A stretch of 64,000 nt of DNA from Otis tarda. Lineage: Eukaryota; Chordata; Aves; Otidiformes; Otididae. This document shows, piece by piece, positions 26,501-41,500 of this stretch (position 1 is its first letter; each line of letters opens with the position of its first letter). The position numbers were made by a program, and so were the translations under genes. The notes beneath the pieces are model-generated. The model did no database searches. It saw nothing but the letters and a program-made list of their open reading frames with translations, and had not been told where the DNA came from. Location: positions 145,899,053 through 145,963,052 of the forward strand of contig CM048552.1 in the NCBI GenBank assembly GCA_026413225.1. The letters run 5' to 3'.

Positions 26501-29500
26501 TTTTTCTCTTTGAAGAAACTCAAAGGCAAAAGATGACTGTTAAATTTGTTCTCTCTTTCTGATTCTGACACCTTAGTCTCTTCCTTCCTTCTCCTCCCAA
26601 TATGCCAATATGTTTTTTATCATTGTGGGGTTTACATTCCATGCTGATGACCAAGAGACCACATATGTACAACCCAAACACAGAGGACTTTTGATAATAA
26701 TATTCTACCTCTGATTTTGCTAAAGGTTTGATACGTAGACAAAGTGGTACCAAGCATTTGAAGTTTCTGTCCTGTCTTCCTGTAAGTTTTGGTGCTCAAC
26801 AGCCTGCAGAAGCATGCTCACACCTACTACCGACCACTATTTTTTTCCATGCATAGTTACCTGGCAATATTGTCACAGATTCCATGACCCCCGTATTTTG
26901 CAGGCTCCACTGGTGCCCCAGCCTTTCTGACCATAATTTTAAGGGTCAATCGTTTACCCTTCATACCAGCGGCTTCAAGTCTCCGTTGGATTTCTTCTGA
27001 GAGGCTCAGAAGGAAAGCTTCTGCTTCCTTAGGCTGAAGGGGGAAAAACAATGTGTTCAGATAATTACTAGTTTTCAAATATTTAAAGTAAATCATTAAG
27101 GGTTAATGCAATCCAGATTTTGTAAACTGAAAAGAGCAAACTCCCTCACAGGCAATTGTCTTACTTAACTTCAAGTGTTTTGTCTACACTGTAGGTCACT
27201 GAAGTTAGGTAAGATGGTTGATTCCTATCCTAATGCTGAAATAAGTAGGAAATACGAAGTCTTTTTGGAAATAAGTCTTTAAAAAAATATTTAGAAATCC
27301 CAATACAGAATTGCAAATCTAACTTTAAGCTGACACTTAGAACATGAAGAGCATAGGGCTAGGGCTTATAAGGGAAATTTTTTCAGCATGAGGAAAGTCA
27401 AGCAGTGGAACAGGTTGCTCAGAGAAGTTGTGCAGTCTTCATTCTTGGAGGTTTCCAACATCAGACTGGATAAAGTCCTGAGCAACTGGTCTGATCTCAC
27501 AGCTTTCCCTGCTTTGAGCAAACAACTGACACAACATCACGAGGTCTCTCTCAACTTGATTTTTCTGTAACTTCTATAAAGGCTTAAATTCTCAACAAAG
27601 AGCTGATCTATTTTTTGAAGAGAATTTGGCAGCAACACTCCTCCTCCCTTAAAATATTTGTAAAAAGTCTAATAAAAAATTTTGTACTGGAGCAGCTGGT
27701 GATGGTTTCATGCACTGGCATCTTTAAATAATCAGCATTTAAATGAAAGAGAATGCTAGGTACTGACAAATCTTCTCTTTTTCTGTACCAGACTTGTATA
27801 ACGAATGCAGAATAGCCAGCTAATTTTGTGCAACCTTCTTTTCAGTCCAATACTTTTGCAGTCTCTCCTCCCATTTTATCATTTGGTCTCCTGCTTCTTC
27901 ATTTTCCTCATTTCTACTTGGTGTCTAAGATGGTGTTCTAACAGATTCAAGCGTAAGGGAAAATCAGAATATGAGAAGATTCTTCTATAACTGAAAGAAG
28001 CCACTGCAGAAAATAAACTAAGTTTGAGTTTACCTGTGTAAACCTTATTCCATAGTTGATTTCTGCTGAAACAGATTTTCTTTCTTTTTCTGTACGAACA
28101 GGTCGATCATCCAAGCCACGACAAAACCTGTAGAGCATCTGTCCTGTTTTTGGACCAAATTCTTTTTGCAGTTTTGACATTGAAGCACATTGTAGATCTC
28201 CACAGGTTTTAATTCCCAAAGAAGCCAACTTAGATTCCATGGTCCTGCCAACTCCTAAAAACAAAGCAATTAGTTCTGTTAACTGTACACAATTCAGAGC
28301 CAGTCAGGTTTTGAACAAACAATGTCTGTCTTTTTAAACCTACACTAGGTCATATCAAATAATAAATAAATACACTACATAAAAAAAAAATTCCACTCAA
28401 TGAAACACGGTTCAAATGGAAACTTTTGCTGTCTTCACCTGTAACTCTTTAATCTGTACTATATATTTAGTTTAAGATGTCATACTGCAGTGTGTGTGTT
28501 TACTTCTGGGTAAAACGTGAATGACTGCTGCTTGCAAATCTTCTTGACAAGGTACTGCCTGTTACAGCCACACACACAACACTCAGTCCAAAATGAGTGT
28601 ACAACATGTAACATGTTTTGCCATCATATACAAGTGATTTAATCTAAAAGAAAATCAGCAAATATTTTTACTACTGTTCCACTGTCCTAGGTAGAAAAAT
28701 AATATTACAAGTAGAAGTGATAGCATACCTGTATCATTTGTGCTTTGAATTACCAAGCACTGGAAATTGTAGGTATCTATGGCAACAGCACATACGTAAG
28801 TGTGATAAACATAAATATATTTATAGGTTTTGGAGAGGTGGCCTGTTATTTCCAAAAAATACAAATCCTATGAGTTTCCACTACGAAAATCAGCAAAAGT
28901 TAGAAATCTGAGGTAATCGGCTTCTATCTTTCATAATATGTTTCTTTGTCTAGGTGGTATTATTGACATAAACACTAAAAAGCTTTTACTGTGAACATGC
29001 AAGTGAAATCTGAAAACTTTGAAAGTTTAAAGCATAGTACTATTTGAGTAATTTTCTGGGGGAAAAATATCTCCCATAAGTTATGACAAAGAGAAATGGC
29101 ACTGTGCTGGAAACTATGCTTGGCCATGGAACGGGAAACAGAGAATTTCTTGTAAACTTGCACCTGTCTGTGTATGGTATTCCTAACCACTTTTCCATTT
29201 CAGTGCCTATTGCTGTCTACTTTTTGTTTCCCTTTTTTTTTTTTAAAACAGAGAAATATACTATTTTGAACACTCGGTGTTCACCACCATACACAGCTCA
29301 GTTGATCACTACCATATAAAGCATAAATGAGTGCTTACCCAGCACTTCTTGCACCATGTCTGTGTCACACACTACTACTAAAGTATTGAATAACAATACA
29401 ATACAGAGTTACATGCCAGAAAACAATTTAGCTTACAACTCTTCAGTATTTTCCTGGAACAATAAAAAAAATACAATAAAGCCTATTTACATACAGGTGT

Positions 29501-32500
29501 ATTCCACATGTCCACGTGTCTAGGTGTGTCCACATTCCACATGTCTATCACTCTCCCATCAGAGGAACTCCCATTCCCTACCATCTCTCTGTGAATTCCG
29601 CTATGCCTTGAAGAACCTACCTAAAACCTGTGGGCCAGAAACGGTGCTTTCCTCCCCTCCAGCCATCACCTCAGTATTCTCTATGTCCACAGGCATTCCA
29701 CTCAGTCATTCCAGTTCTCCCTTATGGAAATATCCTTCTCTTTCCTATCTGACCAAGGAATGCAGGACAAAAAACATGTACCGTGGCTATATATATGACA
29801 ACTGGGAACTACTGCCAAAATATTAAATAGTTGAATTTTGCCTGTCTGTCCCTCACATATGTACTGATTTAGATCATCCTCCTCTGTCAAGCTGTAATTT
29901 TTCAGAAAACTGGTGGAAATACGATGTCATTAGAACATCTTGTGTCTCTCAGTAAGATTCGGCTAAAACTGCCCAACGGTTCATAAAATTATTAGTACTG
30001 TCATACTTTTAAATTATAAATCATAATCATTGCAACAATCATTTCCTTAGACAACTAAGCAAAAAACAGTTAGAATTTGACAAACCTGTTGCTATTCTTT
30101 AAAAGAACCAACACGTTCTGTCACATTTTGCAATATACCATTGACTAGAGATTTTACACAAAAAAATAATTACCTGTGTAACAAATGCCTGATGTGTACT
30201 CTAAGTCTACCAGAACCAAAAACTGTCTATAGCTGGATATGGAGCATAACAGTGGTAACACTCTCAATTCAGCCTTACTTTCCCCCTTCCTCTCTATTTA
30301 TCAGCCATTCTAATACAGCTCATGTTGCAAGCCAAAACACTTCTCTAATTAGGTAAAATTCTCCTCTGCCAAATTTTATTTCTTAATTTTCTTTCGGTCC
30401 TTACTCTCTACAAAACCTCTCAGAGTTTCTTACAAGCAGCAGAGATTAAACAAACTCCTCTCTCCTTTTTTCCCTTCACATACTCTCTCTTTTATTATGG
30501 TATCTGTGCTATTTTTTTTCAACTCCTGAATTCATATGCTCCTTTTTAGAAATAATACTCTCGAGGGCTAGTTCTTAGTTCCAAGCAAACCCTGCTTCTC
30601 TCAGTGATAAGCACCTGATGTTACTCTTTTTATTACATTCATTATGATACAGCAAGCTAGCACTCACTTGAAATGACTCACCTGAATAATTTTATTAAAG
30701 AATATAAGGTTGCATAACATACTAAGCTCTGAGCTTCTCCCCTACATCATGCTGTGTGGACCTGTAAAATTCTTTACTTAAAAATACACTTCTAAAAGAT
30801 ACAAAAAGGTTATAGATATTCTTTCCAGAAATTTCAGTATTTTTCAGAAATCAGTGTATCTTCTTTTTTGGATCGTAACCATGGAAGCATCTAATCTTGC
30901 TTGATCTACAACAGATTTGTAGCTGAAAGTGTTTTAATATCAGGAGGCAAAATGTCCCGTAAAAGAAAAGAGTACCTGGAAGACTGGTAACAAGCTGCCC
31001 TCTGATAAAATCATCCACTTCTTCAGGTTTTAAGTGATACTGTCCATCTGGTTTTGCTTTACGAGTCGCCATTCTGGCCAGCAGAATATTGGAACCTGCA
31101 AAACCAACAAATTAAAATACATCTGTTCTAACTTTTGTCTTCTCAAGCAGAATGCCACAATTCAACAGCCAAGGAAAAAATGCAGAAAGTACAGTCAAAT
31201 TCTTTATCTTTTATAAAGAATTTAATTAAATAGATTCATATATATTTGCAGTATCTACTTCCAAACTAGCAACTAGAAGTACTTGTGATTATCACACTGT
31301 AACTGTAGTGGTAACTGCAACTACAATGTTGAAACCAACCAAACAAAAAACTATCAAAGAAATCAAAACAATCAACAACTAAGTGTGGGACACTTCACTA
31401 AGAACACTGAATTTATTTATGTTAGTTGTGTTCTACACATGTAGAGGTACAGATAAACACCTAAGTGCCAACGGCAAAAAAAATTCAGAAGTGTAATATT
31501 TCAACACTAGAAAACTTCAAAAAATCCACTGTGGTCAATGAAGATAATACTTAGGTGGCAATTCTATCAAGTATATTATATGTGAAATACTGGAATTAAG
31601 CTAATATTTAGACCTGAGTATTCACTAAAAAAAATCCAATGACTTTATTAAACTATTATATGCACTCATAAAGTGTGGTGGGAACATGACCTACTTCAGC
31701 ATCTTTTCTTCCCTGTTTACAGGCTTATTCATGCCTAGCCATTAAGATCTCTGAAATGAGACCCAAATACATTCGTTACTGCCACTCAAACACCCTGTTC
31801 TAAGATAAAGCAAACCAATAAAAGGTCAGGGGAATTCAAACCTCACAGCACTGTGTGCTATTGTGCTCTTATCCTCTCACCTATGTTCACATTTTTTTGG
31901 TCTATTCTAAAACTTTAGTCAATAAGAACAGTAACAGAGTTTTACATGCACTGTTTCTCCTGAGATGGTAAATTGATGAAACAATTAATGACAGATTCTT
32001 CAATTAATTTCGTACTTAACTTGGGGGATCCATGTTTTTTCTACAGAGTACTGAAGATTTCTGATCCTCTTATCTGTCAAACATACCAACACAGTCTCTA
32101 ATACCGTAAAATCTCAGTGATTGACCTTCTGCAATGTATTATTCCCACAACGCTGAAGTAAAGTAGGAAAAAACTAATACCTCACTTAACAAATGAGAAA
32201 CCAAGATACACAATGTTTACAGAGGAGTATTTAATCTTTGACTATCATTGTTTAAATCAGTTTAGTTTAGCCACTAATATCTCCAGGGTAAAAGTGAAAT
32301 TTATTCAACTGGCATAAGCATGTCCTTTAACTTATATCTAATCAGACAACAGTGCTGAGAGGAGATCTCAATAGTGTAACAGTACCTATTCAAATTTACA
32401 TTTTATTGTACTGGAGCAACTTTCCCATTGGGCAACATATAAGTCACTTACACAGTATGTATGTTTCTTGCAGACCATGTTTGTGAAATAAGGTCTCTAT

Positions 32501-35500
32501 GCTCATGTAATAGTACAAGTACAATTGTTTCCTCTGATTTATTTACTTAACAATGAATTTTGAGTGAAGAGACAAAGTCCTTCTCGTGTACGTACCACAT
32601 GAATTTCTAGAAAGGATATCAAAATTATTTTCCAATACCTCACACAAATTGATTATTAGAAAAAAAAATTGGTCATAGGTATTTGTCTCTTTCAATCAGT
32701 AAGAGAACTATGATATCAGATTAGAAAATAATGCTTTAAAAACTAATTCCACTGTTTCTATAGAAAAAAACAAACACACTAAATAAGCATATAGAAGAGA
32801 TTATAAATGTCTTTCAAGCGAAAACAAGACACAAACAGGAATCCAGGGAATTACAGTCTCTGTAGTATGATAACATAAGAAATAAAGTAAGAATTCTGCT
32901 TTATGACAATGAATTTCAGCTTGTCTTACAAGTGGATTCCACACACTTACATACGCTCAGTGTATGTATTTACAGATACTTAGCTCTAGTATTAACTAGG
33001 GACAAAAGCAAAGGAGAAAGGAAGGGGCCAAGTGAAAAGAAATCAAGGAATTCTTTTCAGATGTGTGAATTCATATACAATACCTCCTACAAATCAAAAT
33101 CTTTGCTTTCAATACCTTTTAATAATGATGCTAAATCATGCCACCCTGTAAACTCTTACAGCTATCTCCAATAAGGAACAGAATCTGTGCTCATTTTTCT
33201 GTTTCCTGGAAAAATACAGTAGCATTTCATAAAAATGCAGGTAAAGGTATCATCCAGATGGAATTCTGGCATACTGTTCAGATAAGAAGGAGAAGTGACA
33301 GCAACTTTATAAATTTTTGCTTAAAACTTCCCACTTCTGAAGATTTTCTTTCGTTATTGTTTACATTAATTTAATGTAAATGGCAATATATTCCATCTCA
33401 CACAAACACTTAGCGATCTTATACAGCTTTGATAGACCTAACAATAGCAGCTGCTGCTTGTAAACTGAAATTAAATAAGGTACTTACCCATCCCAATAGA
33501 AGCAGTGCATTTAGTTTGGGCTTTGATTTCGCTGCGAATAGCATTTGCAAGTTCATCAGGAGTCAGTCTGGTCTCTGTAAGGATTTCAGTGATATCTACT
33601 AGTGCTTCATCACAACTGACTGCTTCGATGTTATGAGTATAGCTATCAACACAAAGTAAAGGAGGTGAAACACCAGCAACAGCTCACCATCTGTTAAAAC
33701 AAATATGTAGCAAATAAAGTCTTCCTTTTGTGGTGGCATTTCCCTGCTTATTTTGTATCACACATCACTTACATATTAAAAATGCTAAACCAGCAAATTA
33801 CAGTAACATTACTAATGTAGGACTAGTTTCAACATGCATCATGATTTTAAAAGAACAGCTGGAGAAGGAGTTAAATACTTAATTTTCATTGGCAATAACA
33901 CATTTCCAGTTTTGTTCAAGTGCATTTTAAACCATAAAGTAGTTTCTAATAGATGTTACTCCAATAACTCATTCTTAAGTGACCCAAAAAAAATCTCTTG
34001 GAAGAATCTCACTACTAAGCAGGGATCTGCTTCGCATAGTGTAATCAATAAAAAAGTTTAACAATGACTCCTTTGAAAGACAGATGTTGACTGTTTACAG
34101 GATTTGGCTTCACGATAAAAGAACGCTCAGAAGCAGCATGGTGCTCAAAATAACAAATATACTACAAAAGGAAGATCTCAAATAGAAATGGCTTTATTGA
34201 AGCTGAGGGGTAACATGGAGATGAAAAATACTAAATTGAATAACGGCGTTCAGCAGTGGCAAATAAACTATGCTTGATAACCTTACCATGAAAGATCACA
34301 TAAACAAACAGTACATGTTACCTTGCTAATATTTCATATACTGTCCGTGCAACTTCTTTGTACGCATCAAAATCATATGAAACTGCTTGAAGATTTGGAC
34401 ACAACTTTTTTGCTTGGCCAAAAAACATCCCATTCTTTATGCCGACTTGTCTGAAATGAAACAATAAAAAAAACCCAAACAAACATAGTACTAAAGTTTC
34501 CACAAATTAATATGGGCTATTTCCAAATTAAGTATTTGTTTTTTCCCACAGAAATGATTTCTCAGTAAAGAGGAATTTAGTCCAGTGGCTAGCCGTTTAA
34601 TAGGTAAGTAAAATAACGGCAAATAAGAGTATGTGAATTAGCTGTATAATATTCAGGCATGCAGCACAGACAGCTTGCCTTTGGGAACATGCTTAAGACA
34701 CAGAAAAAGTCTCCACAAAGCACTACTTGCTATCTCCTGTGTCAAATTAAAACCATGCATTTACTGCAATGACTAAGGTAACTGGATCTTATATTCCACT
34801 GTGCAAACTTACAAAATTATGCTCCTGTAATAAATAAATTCTGACTTTTGGAGACACAAATATAAGCCTGCTTATCCTAGCATGCTTGAGTTCCAATGAA
34901 GGAATAATTCCTGGAGTATTATTTCCATCAGGGAAGAAAATAGTATTTCTAACACTGTGCTTATATTTATAACAAGTTGTTTCATATTCTGAACATTTAT
35001 AAGCTATGTTATTGCACATGCTCAACATAATCTGTGCAAGAAATGGTTTTAAGTTTATTAATCACACTTACTGTCCGATTTTAACTAAAACCTTTGGTAA
35101 CAAAGTATTTTTAATATCATAAAAGAATGCAATTTTCATACAAAGAAGTTAACATAACAGTACAAAATCAACAATATCAAAAGTGAATGGTGTAAAGTTT
35201 TCCTTAATAGGCTTTGTTTCAAGTCATGTGTAGGTTACATTGAGAGCTACTAAGCAATGTTTAGAAAGTAGCAGCATTCATAGGGAAGATCTTGTGTTAA
35301 ATTCTAAAAACCTACAAAACTACAACTTCTGAAAACATAGAAACAATTCCTCTCTAAATAAATGTAAAGAAACTGACTTAACAACTGCTACTTTTTTGCC
35401 ATTTTATGTCTATCTGTATGACATTTTCAAGGAACTTGACAGGTAACTTTTACCTACCTGGCTTCGTAACTACAAGAAGCTATTTCAGCCATGGACAGAA

Positions 35501-38500
35501 CAGTGAGATCGGAGTCAGCTCCATTCACATGTGTGCAATCTGGATGCTCCCAGGCTGATGAGTCCAGCTTATCAGGTACTGTAATTTCTGCTTGGAAAAC
35601 AATATTTATATTTATTTTTTATGTTATCTTGCTTAAGAGTTCAACAGAATGAATGTGAATAAAATAAAAATTACAGACTTTATTTTCTACAATTTCTATA
35701 CTACTACCTGTTGAAGAAGGGGTTCTTAACACTATACTGATTCATATCATTGTCCAGGTGGGAAAAAAAAAAAAAAAAAAAAAAAAGAACTCCCCCACAT
35801 AGTAATCTCTCTCTGCAGGTAGGTCTGTATACATTACTGAGAAGAATATTAAGGTACAGAAAAATTCTGTTTCTACTTCCCCCCGTTACCAGACAGCAGC
35901 TTGTTGGTGACTACATACACCATACCATAAAATAAAACTGATCTCAGTTCGCTTTAATGGCAATAAAAATGATCATGCTACAACCATATCCTGTAAAAAA
36001 AACCACAAGACACTCAAAAATGTCCCTACTGTTTGCCTGAACAAGATGACACTTATCTACATTCCCTTTTTACAAAAAGCACAGCTACCACAGAACACAG
36101 AAATTAAGTTCAGCATACAAATCCACTTTTCATCATACTCACAACCTGTTACTTAAAACTATTTTTCTAATAATCTAGATAACACAAAGTGACTTTTAAG
36201 AAGTAAATAACCAGAATGCTAATTAACTCAAAGTAAAAATACTAGTTAGAAACTTGTATTTCCTTTAACATTCTTATGGGATACTAATTGACAATTTTCT
36301 GCTGTTACTTCCTAATAATTCTCTTACTAGGATATGTCAACTTACTTCAAATATAAATTTATCTTGGATCAAAATGATACAAGTATAAATACCGGAATCC
36401 CAGAGTTAAAATGAGACAGAACTTCTCTAATTCTATACAACTTTGCTGCATGCTCTTAGACAGATTTTAGAGTCCTCCAGGCACCCTTCATACTAGGTAC
36501 TAGAGCAGAATTCCATGACAATGAATACTGGAATCAAGTAAAGCATTTTCTATTCCATTCTATTTGTGTTTTCACAGTATGTAAACCTTGAAAGATACAT
36601 GCCTATACTCTAAATACAAATCAGACTGGAAAAATGGCTAAATGCAAAACTATGCCTTCCCAAACTCCCCATCAGAATCAAACCAACAAGGTATCATACA
36701 GACAAAAAGCTTTTATTTACTTAAAATGGAATCCAATATGTATGTTATAGTTCTTTTTTTCATCACTGTAGTCTGTTTAATACTGTACACCTTTACAATA
36801 CAATAAACAGGAAGTTTTCTTGAGAGTGCCACAATGCCTAATTGTATTTCATGGTACTAACAACTTAGATACTGACAATTTGACTGAAAGGAAATATGGT
36901 GCTACGTGCACATTTGAGTAGTTATGAGACCAGAGAAAGTGGTGTAATGAGTGAGTGGAGATAGCAGGGGTAGAGCCTGACTCATGTGAAAAACTGCTTT
37001 TATTCAGAATTGCTGCCGAGTTTGTGCACCTTTTTATGTCTTAAATATTTTAATGTATGACGAACTCGGTAAGTTACCTAAGATGTCTGCAACTGAAAAT
37101 TAGAGCAAAATTGTGCCCCAAATGAAGATAAGAACGACAAGAACCACTTCTTTAGTCCATGCCTTCCTGTGCCCTGGCCTGAGATGATGCTGTCATCTTG
37201 TCTATCTTCATTGGACTCGTCGACTTTTTCCACATCGCAGCAGAGCAGATCCCCCCATGAGCTGATGGAGTCACTTCATGTGAAATTCAGGGCAATGCAG
37301 AATACATTGTCCTCAATGGAAGGCAAAGTAGAGAACCTCTCATCAAAAGCTGGGAAACTAGACAGGCACATGGTGAATGTGGAGCAACGGATGGAGAAAT
37401 CAGAGGCCAGGACCCAAGTCTGTGAAAAAGAAATCGCTGAGAATAAATCTGTGACTAATATGATGGTTAAAATCTGCTGCTCTTTAGAATGAAAAAACGG
37501 AGATACTAGGGTTGAGGGAAAGGAAGCCTACAAAACATTCACATCTTGGGCATCCTGGCCATGGAAAAGAGACCCCAAACTACGAATCTTAATGATTAAC
37601 ATATGTTAATCTTCTGTCTTTAGAACATGAATGTTAAAGATGGCACGTATGTAGAGAAGTAATTTCTACCACCTAGAAAGGCTATCTCCAATTTGGAGAT
37701 TTAGGGTGAGAACGACAGCAAGTTTATAAATTTAAAAGTTATACATTTTTGGATGAATTCTAACAAGAAAAAGAAAGTATTTCATAAAAGAGTCAAGATT
37801 CTATTGACACTAGATACTTGTCTAGCAATGCAGATCAAAGGCTAAAGAAGTAATTCGCAAAAAAAAAAGAAATAGCTGAAGCAGCAGAATTCAGTATTTG
37901 GTCAAAACAGATTCATAAGAGTTTGGTTTTGTTTATTTTTTGTTTTGTTTTTATTAAAAATTTTAAATATTTTTTCTAATAAGAAAGACTTGGAGAAGGC
38001 AAAATCAGAGAATAGCCTGGAAAGCATGAAGCACCAAAAAATGAAGTAGGTTCCATCTTGAAGTATGGATGTAAAAAATATGTTCATGTTCATAGTTGGT
38101 CCCAACTACCTTTTTATTTCATTTATATAACATGTTCCCCAACAGAATTGTGCATGTTTAATGCATAATTTAGCAGTCTTTATTTTTGATATTTTAGAAA
38201 AAGTACTTTTCTATGTGACACATGTGCCTACTGGACGATATTTACCTCTGGCACGGCACAATAAAATACATGCTGTGAAGTGTTTCACATATACTTCCTA
38301 AGATACTGTGAGGTCAGAAAAGCCTAACTTGCAATTCCATCTTTTCATCTAAGACCATAACTAACTGCAATTTCTTTTCCCCAAAAGGAAGACAAACTAT
38401 TTACTTACAGGAACGCAAGTGGAAACAACAGGTTGTACTTTTTATTGATAAAAACATTGTATGTGGAGATAAAAAATTAATAAAGAGACTAAAAAATATT

Positions 38501-41500
38501 ATGAACTGCAGCTAATGAGACAGACACTATAAAAAGAGTGAGAAAAATCCTTTCACCAAAACAATAGGTTGCACAACTAGACTAAGTATCAAGAAAGAGC
38601 GAGCTAGCTGCCTGCCTGTGTGCAAGCGAGACTAGATGCTGAAGTTAAAGAAATGAATGTGTGGATGTCCAGAAAAACCTGCTGCAGTAAGAAACTGAGT
38701 TTGTTATACAATAAGGCTGAAACCTGCTGTACCCTTAAGCAATAAATATAGTAGAAGAGATACTACTGAATTTGTGAATCACAAAGAACATGCTAGATAA
38801 CAGCTAAACTTCTGTAATTTAACTGCCTCACTCTCCAAAGATCGCTTGATTGTATGAAGTCACAACCTTACTCAGTGTAAGGTCCTAATAAAAGTTACAA
38901 AGTCATGGAACTACCAGTAAATAGTTCATACACAAGCTATACTACAGAAATTCCAACTCCATAAAAACCGCAGCTATCTTTGTAACACACTTACATATGG
39001 AACTGCAAACAACAAAGCAGAAACTAAGTCTGGAGCATCCTGAAAAGTCCTTAAAAATCTAAAGGCCAGTGGGTTCCACAAACATATTCTACCTCAGCTT
39101 TGAAGTGTTAAACTACAGCAAAAAGACAAATAAAATTCCTTGTTTCCAAATGTCTTTGAAAATTGGAAAAATGTATTAGTTTTGTTTTGTTTGGTTGGTA
39201 TTTTTAAGTACTAACGTTTCAGAAACAACCATGGAAGAACAAAGTGTCTTTTTCCAGTCTTCTATCTTATATAAGATATATAAGATATATCTCTTATAAC
39301 TCACTGAGGTGTAAACTTTATAACAATAGTACTTGCTACCACAATGTTGGTAAAAAAGTGCATATACAAGGGGCAGAGGAGAAACTCAACCTCCAAATCT
39401 AAACTGACATTAAACAGTAGCTGTTCCTTGTATACGCACTTTTTACCAACCTTGTGGTAAAAAACTAACTTTCAAGCAGATTAAGTAGACTGTTGGAGAA
39501 AAAAGAGAAGTTGCCAATATTTAGCAATATACTTTTTCATACTAAATGCAGTTCAGGCATAATAAAAAATAATAATAATAAATAATAATAAAACTTGTTA
39601 ATAAAAGTACCTTTTGTTTACATTAGTATACTACTACTTGAGGACACAGACTGTAACAAATTTCTAAATTACTGCAGGCAAGTAATGAATTCTCAAACTA
39701 CAACAGATGACCTGGTTTTGAGGAAACAAAGTACTGGAGAGACAGAACTCATGGAGTTGCACAGACTTCCCAGAAATTTAAAATGCCCTAATGCTAAAAT
39801 TAATTCATTGTACAGAGATATTGTACACATGCAATTCAAAAGCCAACTGCAAACAATTTCCTACTGGCCATGCACAGTCATTTCTACTTTTATAGTAAAA
39901 AAAATTTAGTAGCCTTTAAAAACTTATTTTGTACTTTCTTCTCTATAACAGACTTAATCAGAATGAAGTGATCCTGGACAATCTGTATTTCTTATTTTAA
40001 ATAATTACATAATATTCTATCTTACGCGCAACCTCAATGAAAGTGAGTAAAACCTAAAATTACTCTACAATAATTCACCAATACTGAGCAAAACTAACTG
40101 ACAAGAAGTCACAGCGGCACGTTATCACTGAGGCCACAGAGCACCATGTTTTTCAAAGTTACTTCTTTTCTGAAATCTCCCACACGAAAAAAAAACAGAT
40201 TTATCCACTGTGCACTTTATTAATAACTTTTTTCTTAAAGTATTCCAATAACAAAAATTAAAAATGTACAGACAAACAAACAGACTTATCTGTACCTGCT
40301 TTGCCATTCAACAGCTTATTCTGGTAATACTGCTGTTCAAGCTGGGGGTTTGCACCAGGGCGCAGTGATGCCTTTCCTGTACCTCTGTTACTAGTAACAG
40401 CTACTGGTTTTCCTGTGGAGAAGAAATGCATGTACTTATACGTCAACACCTATAATAGCTTACACTTTAATAATAGCACAACTAGGGTAAGATCATAAAG
40501 ATGTCTGCTTTATTTTTTTATTATTTTTTTTCAAGCTTATACACTCACAGCATTAAGGAGGAAACAGCTGTGAACGTGACTTTGCGTTGTGACTATGAAT
40601 TTGCTGTCTTAATTGCAGTCGTGTGTAAAGAAAAGCTGTTAAAGAGTGAAAATACAGCCATACTAGTTTGTCTTTAATAACATGTATAAATGGAAGCTGT
40701 GAATCTTCACCAATGCCCTAATGATTCAGCAGTTTAAGACACAGCAAACACTGTACTGATTTTAAATACCTTATCATGTTTATTAGCTCAAGTAAACTAG
40801 AAGAGTACACACATACGAATACACTCAGTTCCACTTGTTTAATTAACTGTAGAAAACCAAATCTTGAGTAAACTTTTGACTTTTTAGCAATATCAATACA
40901 TCCATAATTTTCCTACAGGAAGTTAATTTATGCACGAAAAGTTCTGGCAGACTTCTGTGGAAAAGAAAAAAATATTTGCAGAAAAGTCCTAGGTTCTTTA
41001 TACTCCAGTAATGGAATTTAAACTTGGTACGAAATAAAGTTTTAAAGGCTCAGACATACCAAGTGTATCTTTAACACAGTTGCTCCTGCCTTTGAATAGA
41101 AGAGAGCAAAGGAATTGTATATACAGCTTACGCTTCCTTCCCAAGATCTATGATAGCTGGGTGTCAGATGGTCAACGCTGCACTAAGTTTTCAGACTTGT
41201 GTATCACCAAAGTCCAGTGTTTGCACAGAACAACTAGTATCGCCATTTCTGAATGGCACACTTTTAAAGAAATCCACCAAAACTTGCTAAGGAGCTTCAC
41301 TAACTCTTCCTATGCCCTAAGGGTGATCACACAACTTGGACTTCTAAATGCGAATGGAGTTGTTCATCCTCCAGGTCTTATTATAACTTCATGTGTAAAA
41401 GCTTAGACAGAAAAGAGAAGGAGAACCAAATTTTCCTTGAAAAAGATGAATCAGGCAAAGAGACAATTAATTCTCAGCTTTGACCTTTCCACTTTTATAG

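Larger units (their letters stand above)
35588..40295 (-). other. REV1 intron between coding exons 7 and 8
   Basis: 4.7 kb, the intron with the most unusual content: an A24 tract near 35763, a possible L1-like ORF1 remnant (37169-37600), a MITE-like inverted repeat (39337-39459) and an AAT microsatellite (39561-39594). Confidence 0.7.

Noticed and set aside
41080-41406. 108-codon + frame
   Set aside because: It is intronic and antisense to REV1, without recognised similarity or exon signals.
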